Below are positions 27,526 through 37,900 of a stretch of DNA of 64,000 nt, one piece after another; position 1 is the stretch's first letter, and each line of letters starts with the position of its first letter. Made by a program: the position numbers and the translations under genes. The DNA is taken from positions 335,328 to 399,327 of the forward strand of contig VZSE01014929.1 in the NCBI GenBank assembly GCA_013398275.1. The letters run 5' to 3'. Origin of the DNA: Promerops cafer (Eukaryota > Chordata > Aves > Passeriformes > Nectariniidae). The notes below the pieces were generated by a model. That model was not told where the DNA came from. It did no database searches and was given only the letters and a program-made list of their open reading frames with translations.

Positions 27526-28675
27526 TGTCTGATAGTGGGTTGACTCTGGCTGGATGCTAGACACCCACCAAAGCCTCTGAACACTTCCCTCCACAGCTGG
27601 ACAGGAGGGAGAAAATACAAGAAAGGACTCATGAGCTGAGATAAGGACAGGGAGAGATCACTCACTGAATACCATCACAGGCAAAGCAGACTTGAACTAG
27701 AGATCTTAATAGAATTTATTCCTGACAAAATCAGAGCAAGATAATGAGAAGATAATAAGACCTTCAAAACACTTTCCTCCACCTATCCCTCCTTCCCAGC
27801 TCTACCTCATCCCCCTCAGCAGTACAAAGAGACAGGGGATGGGGCTTATGGTCAGTTCATCACTCACTGTTCCTGCTGCTGCTCAGGGAAAGGAGTTTTT
27901 CCCCTGCTCCAGCATGGGGTCCTCCCCACAGGAGACAGTTCTTCCTGAACTTCTCTGACATGAGTCTCACAGGCAGCAGTTCTCCACAAACTGCTCCAAC
28001 GTGGATCACTCTTCCTCGGGGTGCAGTTCTTGAGGCACAGGCTGCTCCAGCGTGGGTCCCCCATGGGGTCACAAGTCTGACCAGGAAACCTGCTCCAGCG
28101 TGCACTCCTCTCTNGACCAGGAAACCTGCTCCAGCTCCTGCTCCTCTCTCCACAGGTCTGCAGGTCCTTGCCAGGACCCTGCTCCAGCATGGGCTTCCCA
28201 TAGGTTCACAGTCTCCTCTCAGGCATCCACTTGCTCCAACATGGGTCTCCTCCACAGCCTACGGGGGGATCTCTGCACTCCCAATGACCTCCATGGGCTG
28301 CAGGGGCACAGCTGCCCCAGCATAATCTGCACTATGGGCTGCAGGGAAATCCCAGCTCCAGCACCAGGAACACTTTCTCTCCTCCTTCTCCACTGACTGT
28401 GGTGTCTGCAGAGCTGCTCCACTCACGTATTCTCACCCTGCTCTTCTCTGGCTGCAATTACATTTGCGCAGTAACTTTTCCTCTTCTTAAACCTGCAATC
28501 ACAGAGGTGTTGCCCCCATTTCTGGTTGGCCCAGCCTTGGCCAGCAGCCTCTCCTGGGTCCTGGACCCAGCTGGCACTGGCTCTGCTGAACATGGAGGAA
28601 GCTTCTGGCAACTTCCTACAGAAGCCACTCCTGTGCAACCCCACTACCAAGACCTAGCCATGCAAACCCAATACA
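27526..28675 (-). mobile_element. ERVL-like solo LTR, about 1.15 kb
   Basis: The ends TGTCTGATAG... and ...CCAATACA fit LTR termini (TG...CA). The body has the texture of passerine ERVL LTRs: GGGTTGACTCTGGCTGG near the left end, a central series of CTGCTCCAGCRTGGG-type motifs, and CATGCAAACCCAATACA at the right. Minus orientation is inferred from an AATAAA on the minus strand (plus-strand TTTATT near 27716-27722) and from the family layout. No gag/pol sequence or second LTR adjoins it, so it looks like a solo LTR left by recombination. I could not find a clear target-site duplication. LTRs carry promoter and polyadenylation signals, but no activity can be inferred. Confidence 0.85.
27904..28245 (-). 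repeat. Internal tandem motif array within the LTR
   Basis: The word CTGCTCCARC (with small variants) recurs near 27904, 27991, 28042, 28090, 28126, 28180 and 28231. Spacing is irregular, about 35-90 bases, and most copies are followed by RTGGG. The spacing suggests expansion and contraction of a U3 sub-repeat. A single N at 28114 falls inside it, where GACCAGGAAACCTGCTCCAGC occurs twice in close succession; this is a likely assembly ambiguity. Confidence 0.8.
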
Positions 28676-29449
28676 AATGACTACCCAAAATCTTGAAATT
28701 TTACCTCCAGTAAACCCTCTGATATATGTACCATATGACAGTTGATTGTAAGCTGAAAAAAAAAAAAAAAGGCAATCTAATCTAACTGCTGCCTTCTTAA
28801 AGGAATGCACCCCCAGCACACGCAGTAGTGCAGCACGCAATCTGGCAATAAGGACAAGACGACAACACAACTCTTGTAGAGGACCTGCAAAAGCCTTCTT
28901 GTATATTTGTTAACCTGAGAGGGAGACTGGATGAGCAGTATAAGTTAGATATCAAACTTTTGGATTGCTTAGAGGCCTCTGGGAACACAAGTTGGCCTTA
29001 TGAATCCAAATTAAAAGAAGTATAGATTCACGTAAATGTGTGTAGGTGCTTTCCTGCTGTACTCAAGCAGCATTTCTGGGATAGTGATAACTTTTTCAGC
29101 TTGGTAAAGAAAAGAACCAAAGTTCCTTTTCACATGGATCCAGGCCTCTGAAAGAGCTGGATATGTTCCTGGGTCATTTTTTACTCAGAATACTTACTCT
29201 GAATGTTCTTGAAATTGTGAGTATATTATAGTGTCCATACCCTTCTCCATCATGTGTGCACAGACTCTTGCATGCATAATTGTTTCCAAAACTGAATAAA
29301 CCTGCTCTTGCAATGCTGGCAGATGCAATGTATGTAAATGCTAGCTCTTTTCCTACAAGTTTTATGAGAAAGGAAAAACTCATCCAGACTATTTTCATTT
29401 TTTAAGTCTTTTCACTTAATATATCTCAAAGAAAAATGTGGTTCTGCTT

Positions 29450-29572
29450 AAAAAAAATACAAACAACAACAGCAACAAAAACTGAAAGCAAAAAGAAACA
29501 AAATAGAACACCCAAAAATCCCAATCAAACAACACCCTCCCAAAAAAATCGAAACACCACACATGCACAAAA
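29450..29572. repeat. A-rich low-complexity tract
   Basis: About 120 bases dominated by A with interspersed C and occasional G (CAACAACAGCAAC, AACAACACCC). It resembles the tract at 16959-17029. The origin is unclear. Confidence 0.7.
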
Positions 29573-29754
29573 GAATTGCAGATAAATTACTTTATTTGAT
29601 AATGTCTTCCTTGTTGCAAGCTCAGTTTGACTCCAGGTTTAGTAGATGTTATTTTAATGTGCATTTATACTCAAAAATATGAGTGAGTGAAAAGTATAGT
29701 CAAAGTAAAGAAGCCTTTGCTTTGTCCGTTCACAGTCCACTAAAACTCTAGCTA

Positions 29755-29860
29755 TAAATCCCTAATAGCAATTTGCTGTTTCTGCTAATTTAAATTAGCC
29801 ATAATGAGGTAAATCAAGCCATTGGTGTCTAATTGGGCTTTAATGAACTGAATTCCTCAA
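29755..29860. promoter_or_regulatory. TAAT-dense segment, candidate homeodomain-bound element
   Basis: Homeodomain core motifs are packed into about 100 bases: CTAATAG, a palindromic TAATTTAAATTA, ATAATGAG, CTAATTGG and TTAATGAA. The density is higher than in the surrounding AT-rich DNA, and the motifs are separated by mixed sequence rather than being a simple repeat. This is inference from motifs only. Confidence 0.2.
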
Positions 29861-32800
29861 GAAGAGATTTATGGAGAGTTTACCTGACACAAACAATTGC
29901 ACCAGGGAAAATCCTTTTCCTCTCCTCCCACTTCCCCTGCTGCAAGGAAAAAACACAGGAGGCACAAAATAGTACAAAGCTGGAACTATTGTGTTGCTGT
30001 AGGCAAAAGCATTCCAAAATTAGCCAGAATGTTCAGCAGCAGAAGAAAGAAATATGCTCTCTTCTTTGCAGATGTTTCACTGCCACCCTGACCCTTGACT
30101 TGGTTTGGTCAGTGAATAGAAAAGCAGTCAAAATGCAGATGCATTGCAGTCAACTGGGATCAATCTGCAGAAAGAGCTGAGGTTCCTGCTCTGGTGCTTC
30201 CCCACTCAGGAAATCACAAAACCTTGTAGACTGGGATCACTGGGTCATTGGGGAAGGCCTACAGGTTTGTCTGCAAAATGTGATCATCTCCTAGGAATAC
30301 CCCAAGATACAACAATGAAAATAGTTTAAAAACACAGAAGGTGGTGGGATGGAAGAGTAAAACTTTCTCTGTGTCAAGCAAAGAGCCTGAAACAACCCTC
30401 AGGTGTTACTGCAAGGGTGTAGCTAAGGGTGCTCAGGAAGAGGGAACATATTTGCACACTTTGGCCAGTCACCTGCTTTCCCAGGCCACAGCTCAGTGTG
30501 GAAGGGTGCCTCCTAATTTCCTCTTGCTACTTGCACTTAGCTTCAAAAGGACACTTACCCTGTAGGCACATTTCAAAACCCTTTATGCCAATGGTTCTGA
30601 ATTTTAAATTCTTTGTTTATGCTCCAGGTAGGGATTTATCTCCTCAGTATACAGATTACTTTATTGACAATTCTTATCCTGTAAGTGTCTATGGCTGCAT
30701 TATAGGTAAAACCACCCAAGCAAAAGCAAATCCAAATGAATACAAAGCATATTTGCATGTGTGCTGTTAGCTAGTGATATGAAATGTTGAGCTAATAAAA
30801 TCTTTAATCAGAGTTCAAATACAGGCTCTGCATTGCCTATCACCTAAAAGTAAATGAAGAATTTGTATTGGCAAGGCTGTCCCTCTATCTGTCTTCTAAA
30901 TGGTGAATTATGTATTAACCTAATACAGGTTTTATGGAAGATCAGAGCCTGCTCTGGGTCCCCAAGGATATCTGATGTGCCAGAGAGTATTCAAAAGTCA
31001 TGAGCCAGGCTTCAAATATAATTGGATTGCCACAGGAGCAGGAGGCTTTCTAAATAACAAAGGAAAAACAATATGTAACTTGTGGTTCTTTTCTTTTGCT
31101 TCTCTTGTTTTTAGTTTCTTGTTTGCAGCAAACTTAATTTTGCAAACACAAGGGGAAGGAAGTGTCTCAGTAAAAAAGGAAGGGAGGAAGGAAGATAGGA
31201 GTTCATCATCTCAGGAGTTCTGAGCTCTGCGCTTGCAGAAACAAATTATATCATCATATTTGACCCTGCAGCAGTTTCAAGGCAAAATGGGGATTTCCTG
31301 GTGCTGCAGCAAAGGGTAACTCCTCTTATGGCAGAGCAATTTTGAAAAGCATGCAAAAGAATTGTGAGTTTTTCTGCCAAAAGGAAGATGATCAGATCAC
31401 CAGTAGCCTTTTCCTTTTGGTTTGTTTTTTTTTTTTTCCTGGCTCGATGGCTCCAGGCCATTGAGCAAGTTTCTACTGTGAAAGTCTGAAATAAATCTAA
31501 ATCCCTTTTGCCTTAGAGAGCAAAACTCCCCAAACTGCTTAATATTAAATACCTGGCATCAGACAGAGTGCAATTTGAACATAACTTCAATCAAACTTTA
31601 TTACTATTAAGCATGGAAGGCAGAATATATTTCATACAAGCATTACTACTTAGAATCTGACTTGCTGCCAAGCTGCCTCAGAGCTGCCTTCCATATATTT
31701 GGCTTTGCTTGGATCTCAGCTTTCTTACACAGCCTCAAGCAGACAGCCCCATCAGTGACTGTGTGCCCTCGATGGTTGGTAGTACGGGAAGGATTTCAAG
31801 GCTGGCTCAGAGCCCAGACATAACACCAAATCCACCATAAATAACTCAGCTGCCATGAGCATGTCCCCCGAAATTCCTCCTCTGAAAATTAATGGTGTTT
31901 GTATGGCTCAGTACCTGCATGTCTAATACACGTTCATATGCCAGGGGCCAAAATACTGATAACATATTAGTAATTACCACTAAGAGATCCTAGAGCCTTA
32001 GGAGGAGGAAAAGTGAGAGAAAGAGAGAGACCTAGAGAGAAAATATATCAACTGATAATAAAGGAAATTCTAGCAAACTGATAATGCACTTAACAAGTTT
32101 CTGATAGCTTCTCAATAAAATAGTGTTAATGAAGAAATGTTTTATACTCACTGAAACAGTCTACCTCATCTTTCCATATTGTGTTCTTCTAATGTTAGAG
32201 ATCTTGTTCTTTTCAGTAAAAATCACTAAAGTAATATTTCATTCTTCTTTGTCAAATTAGCTGCTATCCCAACAATTACTCATGGAAAAAATGATGGAGG
32301 AATACTATAATTTCTACCTGAGTTGTATTGTAGTCCCATATTCACATTACATTGGAATACATCCCGTTGCATTTTCTATGTCGATAAAGACATACACACT
32401 TTAATAAAAACATTAGCAAATAAGAGAAGAAATTAATGCTAACAATGAATGTAATCTGAGTGCTTGTTAACTTGAGAACAATACTTTACAGGAGAATATC
32501 ACAGTTAAGATGCATAGTCCTGGGCATACAGTAATTCTCAGGGTTTGCATCCACAGTGTGGTGCAAAAGACAGATTTAATGGTGTCTATGCTGGTAAATA
32601 TTTCAACTGCAGAAAATTCTCTCTCGATGTTATGAGGAATGCAGATCTCTCAACATCCCTCACGTGTATAAACATTGCAAGTATTTATTCATCTTGTTGG
32701 GATGAGACTTTTCAGAAAAACCTTTGTGCCTATCTTGGGATTTTTAGTAGCTCCTAGAGGAAAGACCTTTTTATTTTGCACACAAGAAGGTGGTTTTGGT

Positions 32801-34180
32801 GGTTTAAATCCTGCAAAATTGCTGCTGGTTCCTTATTGATACAAAATGTAAATACTACTTCAGCCTGGAATTTAGAAATTAATATTACCCAATTTATTGC
32901 TTTGTTGACAATTGATAATATGTTTCTTCTAAAGCAATACATGTTTTCAACATAGGGAAGCATTTTTTCTTTTAATCCTGCTCCCTGGCCAAAAGCATCA
33001 GCCTGTTTCCCCCTAACCTGATGGAGTCCACCCATGATGGAGTCCAGGAACATTGATTCCCACATTTACTGTGGTGTCTTCCACAGATTTATGGTTCCTC
33101 ATGCTGCCACCATGAACCTCTACCAGGAAATGCTCAGACACATGGTCCAAAGGTTAAGTGCATTTTTTCGTACATCAACCACTTTTGTAAATGGTGTTTT
33201 TAAGGAAACATTAAATCTTACAGTGTGCACAAACATTTTAACAAAGATTTCATTCTGCTTTATTTATATGCTGCAACGGTTATATACCATGTTTTGAATG
33301 ACAGTTCTTCAAACTATTTCTTTTTGTACTATAAGTGCACTTATGAAAAGACAGGGTACATTTTTTGCTTACTTAAATGTACTAGGGGCATCAAGGGGTA
33401 ATTTTTCAGACACTTAGTATTTCGTTGCTTCTACAGATGCAATTAATTACAAAAATCTTTTCAAACACTGAAATTCTAGTTCAATTGCATTATTAAAATG
33501 TATGGTGAGACTGCCTTAATGTTTTTGTTTAATTAATGGCTGCATTAAACTATCTGATTTCCTAACTGCTGTCATATGCAATCTTTTGCATTGACATTTA
33601 GAGGAGTGCTGATTGAGGCTAATCTCTCTGCACTTCCTTTACAGGCATTGGAAAGAAAAGGGTTCCTTCAGAGCTATAATTTAGAGTGTCTAAAGTTAAG
33701 CTCCTACTCTAAGTGGCCCCCCAAACCTCCCTATCACTGACGCACATTCTCATTGAAGTGAACGTTTGTGAATTCCTCCTTTGTCATTGAAATATGAAAT
33801 GCACATACACTGTACAGCAGAATGAATAACCAGATAAAATGCTGTCACTGAGATGACTCAAAAAGTGAGCTTTCTGTTCTATTCTGGAGGTTGTGAAGAG
33901 TCTATGGAGAAGATTGGAGTCAAACATACCTTACAGAATCTGGATTTTTAGGTATTTGTGATGAAAATTTGGGTCTACCACAGCCTCTATGAATGTGCCA
34001 GTGACCATCAGCTAGTAACTGGATTCTCAAAAAAAAAGTGCAGGGCTGGGAACTGATGGCCTGCATAAATCCTGGTGAAGAAGGAGGAGGGCAAAGTATA
34101 TGGGCAGAGGTGGCTTAGAGTAATTTTCACCTTTAAAATTTCAAGCTGCTTCCAAAGGTGACAAAGTAATCAAGCAAGAA

Positions 34181-34250
34181 CTGGTGATGTCCCTGCTAGG
34201 TCCAATACTGTTCAACATCTTCATTATTGACCTGCAGGATGGGTCTAGAC
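34181..34250 (+). mobile_element. CR1 LINE reverse-transcriptase scrap
   Basis: One plus-strand frame reads LLGPILFNIFIIDLQDG. This matches the conserved CR1 RT segment (GPILFNIFINDL type) that precedes the catalytic FADD motif. Only about 70 bases are recognisable. The fragment ends abruptly at the left edge of the adjoining LTR, and no CR1 is seen on the far side of that LTR. Confidence 0.7.
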
Positions 34251-34253
34251 TGC

Positions 34254-34984
34254 TGTGATAGTTTACCAGCAGCTGGGAATTAAACTACAAATAAGCCACT
34301 CCCCTTCTCCCTGTCCCCCTCTGGTGAGGGAAGGACAAAGGAGAGACTATGAGCTGAGATAACAATTTACTGAAAGCAAACAGCAATGGAGGAAGAAACA
34401 CACAGTGACCAGCAATATTAATAACAGAAGTATACAAAAAAGAGAAAGTGCTTTACACACAGAAGTCTTTCACCACCTTGACTTAGCTCTGCATGGCCAC
34501 AGAGACAAAGACATGCTGGTGGGGGGACATTCCTGTCACTCTGCAATGACAGTGGTTATTCCCAAGGCAAAGACAAGATGCCAGGGGGGACGTTCCTGCA
34601 GCTCAGCAGTGTCATTTTTTTATTCCCGAGTCAAAGACAAGCTGGTGGCTGTTCCTGAGGCTCAGCAGTGACACAGGGTTGTTTCTGAGACAAGATGGCA
34701 GGAGGACATTGCTGTGCCCAGCGCCACACGGCCTCCCAGCACTAGGACAAGATAGCGCACCCTCCTGTAGCTAGGGTTTCCTGTCCCTGAGGCCAAGCCA
34801 AGAAAAACAATGAAGGATAAACCCTCAAGAAAGCTGGATCATCCTCACTGCGCAGTGCTGCCGCTTTGTCCCGCTCTGCTCCAATCTGCCGGTTCAATTC
34901 CACGCCGTGCCACCACTTCAGACTGCTCTGCTGCGCTACACCCGCCTCTGCTCGGCTCCATTCGGCTGGGCTCCTTTTGTCACA
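34254..34984 (-). mobile_element. ERVL-like solo LTR, about 0.73 kb
   Basis: The outer ends are perfect inverted pentamers, TGTGA at the left and TCACA at the right, as in retroviral LTRs. Internal wording (GAGCTGAGATAA followed by a pyrimidine- and GC-rich right half) parallels the LTR at 27526. An AATAAA occurs on the minus strand (plus-strand TTTATT about 34619-34624), which favours minus orientation. No internal retroviral region, primer-binding site or polypurine tract is seen next to either end, so it is probably a solo LTR. No obvious target-site duplication was found. Confidence 0.75.
34500..34740. repeat. Tandem ~62-66 bp sub-repeats in the LTR
   Basis: The segment repeats a unit beginning with AAAGACAWG or AGACAAG, followed by TGSYRGG, a GGACRTTCCTG-like stretch and CTCAGCAGTGWCA. 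Units start near 34504, 34568, 34631 and 34690. Copies are diverged and the last is truncated. Confidence 0.65.
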
Positions 34985-37900
34985 GGTTTGGAGGCTCAAG
35001 ACAGTTCCTTACAAGGGGTATCCTCTTGTTCAAAATCAAAACAAGAACTTGGTCCCCGTTTGAAAAAGTACTTAATAAGGAGATCCACACTAATTTCTTT
35101 AAAATCTCCATCTTCAGAAAAATTATAACAGAATTAACAATGGAAAGACAAGTATCAAAATAATCTGTGTTCTGTACTAGTTTAGAGCATATTCATTAGG
35201 TTCCTGCGATGTTTTTCTTCTTAAATATGACCTTTTTGTTGTCCTTGTTAAATTTCCTGGTAAATAAATTACAGTTTCCACTGTAAGTAATTTCTTTACC
35301 ATAGTCCAGGTAACTCTTATGGGTAGCTGGAGAACACCAGCAGAGGTGCTTAACGTTGGATGTTGGGGACAAGTGCTAAAACAGTGCTGGATTTTGCTAT
35401 ACTTTGTTTTGGAAATTGGAAATTTGCCAATTTGTGAGAACACTCTAATTTTGGAATATAGCTATGAAAGCTGAGAGTCTGAGGCCTCTTATGGTCATTC
35501 TAAAAAGCTGGCAAAATACTCTACTGAATGTCTTGTAATATGAAAGACAAGCTCTCAAAGGGGGCTGGCAACAGATGGAGATTCATATCACAACCGATAA
35601 CTTCTTTGAGCTCTTTAGAGACCTATTCAAAGAAACACCAAAATATATACAGGGGTGTGTTAGGGGGTGAGTTAGAGTTTGTCAGAGTGGAAGAAAACAC
35701 ATCTATTTTCTTAAATGGCACCTCAGAGCAGTTATTTTTCTTCCGAATATTCTTTCAGTACTCTGTCTTGCTACAAAATGCTTCACAGTGTCTGTAGCTC
35801 TTTCTTGGTTGTAACAAGAAAATTAAAACCTGTTAAAAAAAGAAACTTGATTAGACTCTGTTCCACTTACACAGAAATGGTTAAGAAGAAAAGAGCCAGA
35901 GCACATACTGATCTTATAGTTAAAGCCAAGAACAATTTTGCCTGTGACCTTCAGGATCCAATTCAGAAAGGCATAAAAATGGTGCCCCTGGAGAGCACAG
36001 ACATCCTATAGATTTGTAAGTGGTTTGGGTTGAATTTAGTCTGTGCCTACATTTTTTATTGTGCAAATTGAAGTAATCTCTTCTGAGAATAGGTCCATAA
36101 GCCCCTGCAGTCTTACCATGTATGTCTGCTCCCCCTTTTGCCCTCTCTGTCCTCAGCTCACAGAGTCTTCTTCTGCTGTTCAATTTGCCACTCAGGACAG
36201 TGAACCTCTTGGCTGTTCAGTTCCTTGCCTCTGGGAAGTCACAGAAATGCCTTCTGCATATTTTGTTGAGGAGAAACCCTCCCCAACAGGCAAGGGTTGC
36301 TAAGCAGTTCACTGCCTGGAGCACACGGAGCAGCTGCCCTGTCATGCACCCTCTCTCCATGGCAGGGGGTGCTCCTGCCCCTGCTCATGCGCTAGGAGAG
36401 CATCCTACCGCAGCACAGAAACAGGGATTTTCTTCCGTGCTCCAGGCACCTCTGTCCTCTCGGGGCTGAACTGCCCCCAGGCAGCCTGCAAGGTCGCTCT
36501 GGATCTCTGTCACAGCTCTGTCCAAGGGTCTCCACTGTAACAACAATGATTCTTCTGATGCACAGAAGGGCTGTGGATTTGCTGTGGGTCAGCAGCTGGA
36601 GGATTAGTTGAACTATGTAGCCTGCCCAAGCATCTCCTGTTGCTGTGTATAGTGAAACATAACTAAGCCTTTCTGGAGTTTAATCTACCACAGAGAGTGC
36701 CAACTATATACAGTTAATTTTTGTGGGCTGGGGTTTTTTTTCCTGGTTTATGTTGGGAGATACACAGTAAGTAGAACAAAAATGCTAAGCACAAAAAGCT
36801 CCCCTTTTGAAAACAATGTCTTAGGGAACCCTCAGGTTTTCTTCTGCATTTTCTTTCTGTGCATGCACCCTCCAACACTTACACCTGGTTTTGTGATAAC
36901 TGGTACTCTTGAAGTATTTAGCAACCTGGAAAGTGGACCCAGTTTAAGCCAGAATGAGCAAATTGTGGGTGAAAAGACAAGTAAAATTATTTAATTGAAA
37001 GCCTTGTCAGAAACAACTGGAAAATTAAAGGGTGCAATTCATTCTTTCCATAAAATAATGCATATGATCATAAATAATGTCCTTTATCTGGCTTTATTTG
37101 TCATTACACTTTTCTGGTGAAAAGTTTGTTCAAGAAGATGGGATAGATTTTCCCTTGTAGCTGTAACAAAGTCCATGGTAGAATCTGGATCTTAGAAGTC
37201 TAAGCCTAGTGATTTATCCACACATAGACTATACTGCCTCTATATGTTGAGAAGAGATTGTAACATTTCATAACATGCAGAAAGGGAAAAAAAGAGACTT
37301 ACACATGTTTGCGATAATTAAGTGGTGTTTAATTCTGAATCCAGGCCTTTTCATTTTTTATATAGCTGATTTAAAAATGTTGGCAGAGATCTGGTCTTCT
37401 CACTGCTCAAAGATCAAATACAATTGTTGAGCATTAACAAAAAAATGTTCTCCATGAAACTTGAATCTTTGGAGACTTTACAAATGGTAAGTGTGTGGAA
37501 ATGAAAAAATGGGCTGTAATTGCTGTGGACTTTCATTTCAGCATTAGTTACATAAAACAGAAGCATATGCTTGTGTTGACAAAAATGAAAACTTTTTCTG
37601 CCAAACCCATTGGCTCTTAAATTTAAAATAAACTACAGAATGATATATGCTTACTGTCTGTGCTCAGTGTGTTGAAGAGAAGGAGAAAAAATACTGTCTT
37701 TAAGAAAAAAGCCATAAAATTAAGAGCAAAGAAACATGACTCCAAGAAATTGGGTACAGTTAAGTTTTGATCTTTAATGCAGCACAAACTTGGTTTTTGA
37801 ATATTACAAACTTAAACTGGTTTGAGAAAAGTGAAGCTCAACACAGTTAAATGTAAGTATGTTTTTGGAATTTGCACCATTGGCTGATTCATTTTACAAC

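Larger units (their letters stand above)
28676..34180. other. Unique non-coding stretch
   Basis: No gene is recognised. It contains an A run (28757-28770), an A-rich tract (29450-29572) and a TAAT-rich segment (29755-29860). The open frames at 29833-30180 and 30429-30770 have no recognisable domains. The remainder is AT-rich with no interspersed repeat that I can identify. Confidence 0.55.

Noticed and set aside
27860..28396. Open frames on both strands at 27860-28396, reading through the N
   Set aside because: They are produced by the GC-rich motif array of the LTR; LTRs do not encode protein here.
34880..34900. GGTTCAATTCC, resembling a tRNA T-loop
   Set aside because: No acceptor stem, D-arm or anticodon arm can be placed around it; it is part of the LTR.
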